Assembly (NCBI GenBank): GCA_900769115.1
Contig: CAAGFJ010000066.1
Span: 1-5,288, forward strand
DNA length: 5,288 nt
Direction of reading: 5' to 3'
Origin: Lachnospiraceae bacterium
GTDB lineage: Bacteria > Bacillota > Clostridia > Lachnospirales > Lachnospiraceae
The notes under the pieces were generated by a model. It was not told the origin of the DNA, did no database searches, and saw nothing but the letters and a program-made list of their open reading frames with translations. Position numbers and translations under genes: made by a program. Positions within the stretch are counted from its first letter, which is position 1. Each line of letters starts with the position of its first letter. Positions 1 to 5,288 of the stretch are shown here, in pieces.

Positions 1-44
1 AGACCTTTACCAAGGCAAAGGATGATGGCTTCGAAGCAGATTAA
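1..44 (+). CDS. Possible C-terminal tail of an upstream gene (partial)
   Basis: Frame 3 reads 13 codons (TFTKAKDDGFEAD) and stops at TAA 42-44. The codons (acc, aag, gca, gat, ggc, gaa) match the usage of the three full genes, and a short charged tail is typical of a protein C-terminus. Frames 1 and 2 also run in from the left edge, ending at 69 and 25, but their peptides look less natural. The product cannot be identified from so few residues. A small stem (CGAAGC 32-37 with GCTTCG 51-56) straddles the stop codon but has no T-tract, so it is not a clear terminator. Confidence 0.35.
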   Translation, partial: TFTKAKDDGFEAD

Positions 45-69
45 TGTCAAGCTTCGGGGGTGGCGATAA

Positions 70-362
70 GCACAGCGTAGTAGATTTTGATAGGAACAGC
101 GCGAATCACAATAACGTAAATATCGGTTGCAAGGATATAACATCTATCATAAGCAGGTACTTCAGAACCGCCGGTAATGCCTTGAGCACTTAGTGAATGC
201 AAGGCATGAACTCTAGTGCGAATGAGAGCAGCGCTGCGAGGTGTTTTCGGGCCTAGTACCGCTGCGAGTGATGAGTAGCGACTACGTTGATATGTTATAT
301 CCAAACCAACCGATTCATAACCTAATATTTCGCGCGTCCATTTCACTAACGCTGTGCAAGGG
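70..362. repeat. Long nested-palindrome intergenic element (MITE-like or structured RNA)
   Basis: Complementary arms occur in strictly nested order: GCACAGCGT 70-78 with ACGCTGTGC 349-357; GCGCGAA 99-105 with TTCGCGC 329-335; ATCGGTTG 122-129 with CAACCGAT 307-314; GGATATAACAT 133-143 with ATGTTATATCC 292-302; ATCA 146-149 with TGAT 288-291; GGTAC 156-160 with GTACC 256-260. The apex carries small hairpins, the clearest being ATGCCTTG 177-184 with CAAGGCAT 200-207. Outside the core, TGGC 61-64 can pair with GCCA 365-368. The whole stretch can therefore fold into one imperfect hairpin of about 290 nt. Its right end (343-362) recurs inverted at 5173-5192 with one mismatch in 20. A 99-codon minus-strand frame across it is best read as a by-product. 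The layout resembles a non-autonomous miniature element. A structured non-coding RNA is the alternative. No target-site duplication is obvious. Confidence 0.72.
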
Positions 363-391
363 TTGCCATGGCGGGGGAAATTGGCTATAAT
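363..391 (+). promoter_or_regulatory. Sigma-A-type promoter for the DUF4317 gene
   Basis: The -35 box is TTGCCA (363-368, five of six consensus bases) and the -10 box is TATAAT (386-391, perfect), separated by exactly 17 bp. There is no TGn extension. Transcription would start near 398, giving a leader of about 25 nt that contains the ribosome site. The -35 box abuts the end of the palindromic element (last shared base 362), so the element's edge may influence or have contributed to this promoter. Confidence 0.8.
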
Positions 392-411
392 GAAATAACT
401 TATTGGTACGA

Positions 412-418
412 AAGGAAG
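412..418 (+). promoter_or_regulatory. Ribosome binding site that fixes the DUF4317 start
   Basis: AAGGAAG ends 6 nt before ATG 425. The in-frame ATG at 368 overlaps the -35 box and would lie upstream of the expected transcript start near 398, so it cannot be the start for this promoter. Confidence 0.8.
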
Positions 419-424
419 TTAGCG

Positions 425-1582
425 ATGAACAAGAAAGAGATTAATGAGATAAAGAAGCAGTTCACGCCAGAGAATTGTACAATTTCAAGGATATGTGGCT
501 GCTATGTGGATGGCGATAAGAATAAGAAGACGGAGTTGGCACAGACCTTTTTGACACTGACGGAAGAAGAGAACTTTAAGTATTTTACAATCTTTAAGGG
601 TACGATGTCCGGTACGATTGGTAAGAATCTTCTGAATATGGAATTTCCGAATGAACAGGAGATGGAAGGGGGGACGCAGGAGTTTCTGCTTCGTCTGAAG
701 AATTCAAAATTAGAGGATAATGCATTGTTAGAGCAGTTCTATGATAAAGTGATCGAGACGTATCATTATGATGAGCATTATTACATTATTCTGGTATATG
801 CATCGTATGATGTGCCAGGACGGACGAATGATGGCATTGAAAATGATGACGCATCCGATTATGTATATGATTACATATTGTGCAGTATCTGTCCGGTGAA
901 GCTGACAGATGCAGGACTTTGCTATAATGAGAAGAATAATAGCATTGAGAGCCGTATTCGTGACTGGGTTGTGGCAGCACCGACACATGGATTCTTATTC
1001 CCGGCATTTAATGACCGGAATTCGGATGTACACGGATTATTGTATTATTCTAAGAATTCAGAGTTGTTACAGGAAGATTTTATTGATCAGACATTAGGCT
1101 GTGGAGCCCCTTTGACATTTAAGGCACAGCAGGAGACATTTCAGGATATTATTGAAAATTCATTGGGAGAACAGTGTGATTTTGAGACCGTTAAGACTAT
1201 TCATGAGAATCTCAATGAGTATGTGGAGGATCGCAAGGATGCACCGGAACCACCGGAACTGGATAAGATGGATATGCGTAAGCTGTTAGAGGACAGTGGC
1301 GTGAAGCAGGAAGCGTTAGAGCAGTTTGAGACGGCATTTGACAGCATTGTATGTGACGAGGAGCAGCCGAAGTTCGCCGCGGCGACGGTGGCAAGTACAA
1401 AGAGCTTCGATATTAAGATGCCGGATGTTGTGATCAAGGTGAAACCGGAGCGTACGGATCTGGTGGAGACGCGTATGATTGAGGGCAGACAGTACATCAT
1501 GATCGAGGTAAATGACAGCGTGGAGGTTAATGGGATCAGTGTCCGCAATGTGAATATGGAGACCGGGGAAATCATGGAGTAG
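425..1582 (+). CDS. DUF4317 family protein, function unknown
   Basis: This 385-aa protein is recognised by its N-terminus (MNKKEINEIKKQFTPENC, then the RICGCYVDG and SGTIGKNLLNMEFP signatures), which I know from the DUF4317 family of Firmicutes. The length is normal for the family as I remember it. No signal peptide or membrane segment is visible, so it is probably cytoplasmic. Cysteines cluster at 18, 24 and 26 and again at 153, 156 and 166 (CSICP, then GLCY). Residues 186-208 form a striking block (PTHGFLFPAFNDR, then SDVHGLLYY) rich in His, Asp and Arg. A proline/acidic hinge (APEPPELD, 273-280) separates a C-terminal region ending in beta-rich sequence (MPDVVIKVKPE, then YIMIEVND). The start at 425 is chosen over 368 on promoter and ribosome-site grounds. 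It is the first gene after the left repeat and is followed by a 195-bp gap. The family call is strong, but no activity can be assigned. Confidence 0.88.
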   Translation: MNKKEINEIKKQFTPENCTISRICGCYVDGDKNKKTELAQTFLTLTEEENFKYFTIFKGTMSGTIGKNLLNMEFPNEQEMEGGTQEFLLRLKNSKLEDNALLEQFYDKVIETYHYDEHYYIILVYASYDVPGRTNDGIENDDASDYVYDYILCSICPVKLTDAGLCYNEKNNSIESRIRDWVVAAPTHGFLFPAFNDRNSDVHGLLYYSKNSELLQEDFIDQTLGCGAPLTFKAQQETFQDIIENSLGEQCDFETVKTIHENLNEYVEDRKDAPEPPELDKMDMRKLLEDSGVKQEALEQFETAFDSIVCDEEQPKFAAATVASTKSFDIKMPDVVIKVKPERTDLVETRMIEGRQYIMIEVNDSVEVNGISVRNVNMETGEIME

Positions 1583-1611
1583 TCTGTCTAAGAATGGAAT
1601 AAGAAGATATC

Positions 1612-1617
1612 TATAAT
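1612..1617 (+). promoter_or_regulatory. Possible -10 box upstream of the ATPase gene
   Basis: A perfect TATAAT lies 30 bp after the DUF4317 stop codon, but the bases 16-18 bp upstream (around 1588-1594) do not resemble a -35 box and there is no TGn extension. If used, it would give a leader of about 150 nt containing the 1698-1728 stem-loop. This is suggestive only: the region is A/T-rich and such hexamers occur by chance. Confidence 0.25.
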
Positions 1618-1631
1618 GAAGAAGAGACACT

Positions 1632-1739
1632 ATGTGTTATGAAAGTCAAAATAATGCCTGGGTGCAGGATACATATGGTGAGTATAGTATAAAAAATAGT
1701 TTGCAAAGCGCGAAGCCTTTTGCAAACTTTAAGAACTAA
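1632..1739 (+). CDS. Doubtful 35-codon small ORF
   Basis: ATG 1632 opens a frame of 35 codons ending at TAA 1737-1739. The peptide starts MCYESQNNAWVQDTYG and ends SAKPFANFKN. A purine-rich GAAGAAGAG lies about 6 nt upstream, which could serve as a weak ribosome site, and a possible -10 box precedes it. Against it, the last third is encoded by the 1698-1728 stem-loop, so the open frame may be accidental. It has no recognised family, signal peptide or membrane segment. It could act as a leader peptide whose translation affects the hairpin, but nothing shows that directly. Confidence 0.2.
   Translation: MCYESQNNAWVQDTYGEYSIKNSLQSAKPFANFKN
1698..1728. terminator. 10-bp stem-loop between DUF4317 and ATPase genes
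   Basis: AGTTTGCAAA 1698-1707 pairs perfectly with TTTGCAAACT 1719-1728 across an 11-nt loop, in which GC 1708-1709 can also pair with GC 1715-1716. On the plus strand it is followed only by TT then AAG, a poor U-tract. On the minus strand the stem is followed by A then six T (complement of 1691-1696), the better terminator form, although no minus-strand gene is seen here. It could be a weak bidirectional terminator, a transcript-processing or stabilising hairpin, or an attenuator in the ATPase leader. Only three of the ten stem pairs are G-C, so it would be a weak terminator. Confidence 0.5.
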
Positions 1740-1777
1740 GACGGAGTAATAGATTCATAGGAAAGAAGGAATATGAC

Positions 1778-3160
1778 ATGTATAAACAGGTATCAAAATT
1801 AATCGTATATCGGGATTTGGGAGAAGACAGTATTCTGAAACGGCTGGCAGCCATTTTTGAGGATTTTGACTGGTACAAAGAAAATGTATTAGGCAGTTCG
1901 TCTGCATTCAGTGCATCCAAGTTAGAGGAAATGAAGGATAAGAAGCATATCAGCAGGGAAAGTCTGATCACTCGGATTTATGGAGAGATCAAGCGACTGT
2001 TGGACCTTGCGACAGATTACGGATTTGATGATAACCTGTGGCACAATTATCTGACATTTGTGATGATGACCAATGAGAATTCATTTACTCTTACCAGTGA
2101 GAAAGTGGGAGCAAATGACGGCAGTGTGAATCATTTTGCTATGAATGACTTTAATATCTTTAAGGAACTGTTTGACTATAATTTCTATGAGATCGAGCAG
2201 GAATTAGGAATTGACTGTTTCTCAACTATCTCAAATTATAAGGCGATTGTTAAGAAAGAGAGAATGTATAATTACAATGTGTCAGAAAAGGTTCGAGAAT
2301 TATCGAAACGATTGGAAAAATGTGAGGATGGAGAAGACTTCTTTAAAGAAGTGACAAAATTCTATGCAGATTATGGTGTTGGTATGTTCGGACTTAACAA
2401 AGCATTCCGTATTCGGAATATCGGAGATAAGGTTGACATTTTCCCAATCAATAATACGGAGACGGTTATGCTGGATGATCTGGTGGGGTATGAGATTCAG
2501 AAGAAGAAGTTGATTGACAATACAGAGGCATTTGTGGAGGGAAGACCTGCCAATAACTGTCTGTTATTTGGTGACTCAGGTACGGGTAAATCAACATGTA
2601 TCAAGGCTATTATTAATGAATATTATGATCAGGGACTTCGCATGATCGAGATTTATAAGCATCAGTTCAAGGATCTGTCAACAGTGATCTCCATGATCAA
2701 GAACCGGAATTATCGTTACATTATTTATATGGATGATCTTTCCTTTGAGGAATTTGAGATTGAGTATAAGTTCTTGAAAGCAGTTATTGAGGGTGGAGTA
2801 GAGACGAAACCGGACAATGTATTGATCTATGCGACTTCGAACCGCAGACATTTGATCAAAGAGACATGGAATGATAGAAATGATCTGGAGCATGGAGATG
2901 GCGGTGAATTACATCGTTCCGATACTATGCAGGAGAAGCTATCGCTGGTCAATCGTTTTGGTGTGACGATCAATTTCTCTCGCCCGAATCAGAAGGAGTT
3001 CTTCCATATTGTAACAGAGCTGGCAGCACGGGAGCCATCTATCACATTATCCGAAGAAGAGCTTTGTGCAGAGGCAAACAAATGGGAGTTATCGCATGGA
3101 GGAATCTCAGGACGTACTGCACAGCAGTTCATCAATTATCTGGCAGGTAAGGCAAATTAG
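1778..3160 (+). CDS. DUF815-type AAA ATPase
   Basis: This 460-aa predicted P-loop ATPase is of the DUF815 (AAA-like) type. The ATPase domain starts near residue 232 (LDDLVGYE, the lead-in typical of the family). It has Walker A GDSGTGKS at 265-272 with Lys271, Walker B YIIYMDD at 314-320, a sensor-1-like TSNR at 353-356, a candidate arginine finger in the VNRFG box (Arg393) and a sensor-2-like SGRTAQQF with Arg446 near the C-terminus. All expected nucleotide-binding residues are present, so it should bind and hydrolyse ATP. Residues 1-230 are a mostly helical, acidic region without a recognised motif, perhaps for partner or substrate recognition. No signal or membrane segment is seen. The start is supported by AGAAGGA (1764-1770), 7 nt before ATG. 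The radical SAM gene follows after 85 bp, probably in one transcript. The partner remodelled by this ATPase is unknown. Confidence 0.9.
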   Translation: MYKQVSKLIVYRDLGEDSILKRLAAIFEDFDWYKENVLGSSSAFSASKLEEMKDKKHISRESLITRIYGEIKRLLDLATDYGFDDNLWHNYLTFVMMTNENSFTLTSEKVGANDGSVNHFAMNDFNIFKELFDYNFYEIEQELGIDCFSTISNYKAIVKKERMYNYNVSEKVRELSKRLEKCEDGEDFFKEVTKFYADYGVGMFGLNKAFRIRNIGDKVDIFPINNTETVMLDDLVGYEIQKKKLIDNTEAFVEGRPANNCLLFGDSGTGKSTCIKAIINEYYDQGLRMIEIYKHQFKDLSTVISMIKNRNYRYIIYMDDLSFEEFEIEYKFLKAVIEGGVETKPDNVLIYATSNRRHLIKETWNDRNDLEHGDGGELHRSDTMQEKLSLVNRFGVTINFSRPNQKEFFHIVTELAAREPSITLSEEELCAEANKWELSHGGISGRTAQQFINYLAGKAN

Positions 3161-3230
3161 AACATTTTGCAGGATGCAAGGTGGAAATGTGTTGTAATTA
3201 TGTGGATCAAAGAAAAAGAAGAAACACTTG

Positions 3231-3237
3231 AGGCAGG
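3231..3237 (+). promoter_or_regulatory. Ribosome binding site that fixes the radical SAM start
   Basis: AGGCAGG ends 8 nt before ATG 3246. The same frame is open back to a TTG at 3228, but that start would place this site inside the gene. The resulting N-terminus MKIVLAALNAKY begins directly with the first strand of the B12-binding fold, as expected. Confidence 0.7.
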
Positions 3238-3245
3238 TAACAGGA

Positions 3246-5165
3246 ATGAAAATTGTATTAGCAGCATTAAATGCAAAATATGTACATTCAAATCTGGCAG
3301 TATATGATCTCAAAGCATATGCAGACAAACAGTTAATGGCGGCATATGACAGTCTGTTGATGCCACAGATTGTGATTAAAGAATATACGATCAATCATAA
3401 TTTAGATCAGATCTTGCAATCTTTGTATCAGGAAAAGGCAGCAGTAGTTGCCTTTTCTTGTTATATCTGGAATATTCACGAAATTCTAACCATTGCAAAA
3501 GAATTGCATAAGGTGGCACCGGCTATCCGTATCTGGTTAGGCGGTCCGGAGGTGAGTTTTGATTCTGACAAACTTATGCAAGAGAATCCATTTGTAGAGG
3601 GAATCATACAGGGAGAAGGTGAGATTACCTTCTATAAGATGACCCATGTATGGATGGAAAATGGAGAATTGTCGGACGTCAAGGGGATTATATATCGGGA
3701 TAGGGATGGCTGCCTTCATCAGAATCCGGAAAGACCGATTATGTCGCTTAATGAGGTTCCGTTTATTTATCAGGATCTGGACGAATTCAAGAATAAGATT
3801 CTGTATTATGAGACAAGCAGGGGATGTCCTTTTTCCTGCAGTTATTGTCTGTCCTCAATCGATAAAAGAGTGCGGTTCCGGAGTATGGAACTGGTAGAAT
3901 CAGAATTGCAGTTTTTCTTAGATCATAAGGTGCCGCAGGTCAAGTTTATTGACCGGACATTTAATTGTAAGCGAGAACATTCTATGGCAATCTGGAAATA
4001 TATTACGGAGCACGATAATGGTGTGACGAATTTTCATTTTGAGATATCGGCAGATCTGTTAGGTGAGGAAGAATTGGAAGTATTCCGGACAATGCGGCCG
4101 GGGTTGATCCAGTTGGAGATTGGATTGCAGTCGACGCATCCGGCTACGGTTAAGGAGATTCATCGTACCATGAATATCGGGAGGGTGAAGAAGAATATGC
4201 TTGCGGTACATGCCATGCATAATATTCATCAACATTTGGATCTGATTGCTGGATTGCCATATGAGGAATTTGTCACATTTCAGAAATCATTTAACGAAGC
4301 ATATGCCATGAAGCCGGATCAGTTGCAGCTTGGATTCCTAAAGGTACTCAAAGGATCTTATATGGAAGAACAGGTAAAGGCGTATGGATTGCAGTATCAG
4401 GACTATCAGCCATACGAGGTGCTGTGTACAAAATGGATCACTTATGATGAAATACTTGCTTTGAAAAAAGTGGAGGAAATGGTGGAAACTTATTATAACA
4501 GTAATCAGTTTGCGCATGCTTTGCCGTATCTGGTATCGTTTTTTGATTCGCCGTTTGTCTTCTATCAGACGTTGGGCAACTATTATGATGAAAGAAATCT
4601 GTTTGGTATTGGTTTCAAGCGGGAGGCAAGATATGAAACATTAAGACAGTTTACGGCTGAATGGCTGGGAAAAAGTGATAATACTGCAGAAGAGGCAAGA
4701 TGTACAAGTGATGTAAGCGATTCAACCGATTCCGGAAACATAGCAGAAAGAACGGAGGATAAGGAAGAACAAAGAAAGAGAATGCAAGGTTTGTCATTGC
4801 AGGTTTTAGATGATCTTCTCACATATGACTATTACTTGAGAGAAAATGCAAAAAGCCGGCCGTCCTGGCGTTCGGGCGAGGCAGTGGATAAAGTAATCTA
4901 TCACCAATTCTTTAAGAATGCTGGTACCGATGAAATCACACTTGAAAAAGACGGCTATGATTCCAAAGTGGCGGCGCGGATGATGCATATAGAACCTCTG
5001 TCTGGCGCAGCCGTTAAATGGATTCTTGCAGACGGGACAGATACGTATGTGAAGAGTGCTGTTACATCGTTTGAAGAGGATACCACCTATTATTGTCTGT
5101 TTGACTATGAACAGCGGAATCCACTGTCAAAGGATGCATGCGTGCAGATTCTCACGCACCTCTAA
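3246..5165 (+). CDS. B12-binding-type radical SAM protein with DUF4080 domain
   Basis: This 639-aa protein has three parts. Residues 1-140 form a cobalamin-binding-type Rossmann domain (MKIVLAALNAKYVHSN, AFSCYIWN 69-76, GGPE 99-102, GEGE 123-126). The usual DxHxxG cobalt-ligand motif is not visible, so B12 may bind without a protein histidine ligand, or the fold may have lost B12. Residues about 185-370 are the radical SAM core: Cys194, Cys198 and Cys201 in CxxxCxxC hold the 4Fe-4S cluster that cleaves S-adenosylmethionine, followed by GLQS 293-296 and GLPYE 336-340. From about 375 on it matches the DUF4080 C-terminal domain, interrupted at 477-512 by a polar, acidic low-complexity insert. 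The closest general group is the BchE/MiaB-like radical SAM enzymes with B12 domains; the substrate is unknown. It is predicted cytoplasmic and oxygen-sensitive. It follows the ATPase gene after 85 bp with no clear terminator between. The ATG at 3246 is preferred over TTG 3228. Confidence 0.9.
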   Translation: MKIVLAALNAKYVHSNLAVYDLKAYADKQLMAAYDSLLMPQIVIKEYTINHNLDQILQSLYQEKAAVVAFSCYIWNIHEILTIAKELHKVAPAIRIWLGGPEVSFDSDKLMQENPFVEGIIQGEGEITFYKMTHVWMENGELSDVKGIIYRDRDGCLHQNPERPIMSLNEVPFIYQDLDEFKNKILYYETSRGCPFSCSYCLSSIDKRVRFRSMELVESELQFFLDHKVPQVKFIDRTFNCKREHSMAIWKYITEHDNGVTNFHFEISADLLGEEELEVFRTMRPGLIQLEIGLQSTHPATVKEIHRTMNIGRVKKNMLAVHAMHNIHQHLDLIAGLPYEEFVTFQKSFNEAYAMKPDQLQLGFLKVLKGSYMEEQVKAYGLQYQDYQPYEVLCTKWITYDEILALKKVEEMVETYYNSNQFAHALPYLVSFFDSPFVFYQTLGNYYDERNLFGIGFKREARYETLRQFTAEWLGKSDNTAEEARCTSDVSDSTDSGNIAERTEDKEEQRKRMQGLSLQVLDDLLTYDYYLRENAKSRPSWRSGEAVDKVIYHQFFKNAGTDEITLEKDGYDSKVAARMMHIEPLSGAAVKWILADGTDTYVKSAVTSFEEDTTYYCLFDYEQRNPLSKDACVQILTHL

Positions 5166-5172
5166 ACTTATC

Positions 5173-5288
5173 CCCTTGCACAGCGTAAGTGACGGACGGA
5201 CGCGCATGTCAGGAGTGTATGAACCCGGCTTTGGGTGGTGTCATGTTGCCGCAGGCACACAGCACAAGGCATACCTTCGAACTAAGCT
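5173..5288. repeat. Inverted, diverged copy of the left intergenic element (runs off window)
   Basis: CCCTTGCACAGCGTAAGTGA (5173-5192) matches the reverse complement of 343-362 at 19 of 20 bases. Homology continues as islands in the same order: GGACGCGC 5198-5205 corresponds to 332-339, then after exactly 12 nt in both copies TATGAA 5218-5223 corresponds to 314-319. Beyond that the copies diverge. The right copy has its own small hairpins (ACCC 5223-5226 with GGGT 5233-5236; TGCC 5247-5250 with GGCA 5254-5257) and three tandem GACG units at 5191-5202. It starts 7 nt after the radical SAM stop codon. No gene is seen in this tail, and no separate terminator precedes the element, so the element itself may end transcription. 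Confidence 0.65.

Noticed and set aside
232..268. Direct repeat CGCTGCGAG at 232-240 and 260-268, considered as the start of a CRISPR or tandem array
   Set aside because: There are only two 9-bp units, inside the palindromic apex, with no further copies or regular spacing.
47..346. 99-codon minus-strand open frame across the left element
   Set aside because: It has no ribosome site before its ATG, its sequence is a by-product of nested palindromic arms, and it contains no recognisable domain. Related repeats may give similar spurious frames.
368..424. Upstream ATG giving a 19-residue N-terminal extension of the DUF4317 protein
   Set aside because: That ATG overlaps the -35 box and precedes the expected transcript start. 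ATG 425 has a proper ribosome site and gives the family's normal N-terminus.
61..520. Direct repeat TGGCGATAAG at 61-70 and 511-520
   Set aside because: A 10-base match within 5 kb is expected by chance, and the flanks do not match.
1201..1630. Open minus-strand frames opposite the end of the DUF4317 gene
   Set aside because: These are shadows of the plus-strand gene, with biased composition and no ribosome sites or domains.
3162..3190. Stem-loop ACATTT/AAATGT between the ATPase and radical SAM genes
   Set aside because: It has only 6 A/T-rich pairs plus a short inner TGC/GCA, and no T-tract follows. Too weak to call a terminator.
3167..3198. Possible promoter TTGCAG and TGTAAT before the radical SAM gene
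   Set aside because: The spacing is 20 bp, too long, and both boxes are imperfect. Co-transcription with the ATPase gene is simpler.

Overview
The window looks like a chromosomal segment of an anaerobic Gram-positive bacterium of the class Clostridia, most likely a gut Lachnospiraceae. The basis is moderate GC with A/G-rich coding strands, AGGAGG-type ribosome sites, a DUF4317-family protein (a family I know from Firmicutes, especially Lachnospiraceae), a clostridial DUF815-type AAA ATPase and a DUF4080-type B12-binding radical SAM protein. I cannot assign a genus.

Layout. Bases 1-44 probably hold the last 13 codons of an upstream plus-strand gene. Bases 70-362 are a non-coding, strongly palindromic element: nested complementary arms of 9, 7, 8 and 11 bp, plus shorter ones, lie in order so the stretch can fold into one long imperfect hairpin. 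A near-consensus sigma-A promoter (TTGCCA, 17 bp, TATAAT) starts at the base after this element and drives the first gene. Three plus-strand genes follow: a 385-aa DUF4317 protein (425-1582), a 460-aa AAA-type ATPase (1778-3160) and a 639-aa B12-binding-type radical SAM protein (3246-5165). The 195-bp gap between the first two holds a 10-bp stem-loop, a possible -10 box and a doubtful 35-codon ORF. The 85-bp gap between the second and third holds no convincing terminator or promoter, so those two are probably co-transcribed. Seven bases after the last stop codon, an inverted, diverged copy of the end of the left element begins and runs off the window.

How the genes may work together is unknown. 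None of the three has an established function that I know of. The ATPase and the radical SAM enzyme are confident at family level. The DUF4317 protein has no recognisable catalytic motif but has conserved-looking cysteine and His/Asp/Arg-rich stretches. The co-oriented trio, bracketed by inverted copies of one structured repeat, is the most notable arrangement. The repeats may simply be dispersed intergenic elements, and the genes may be ordinary lineage-core genes.
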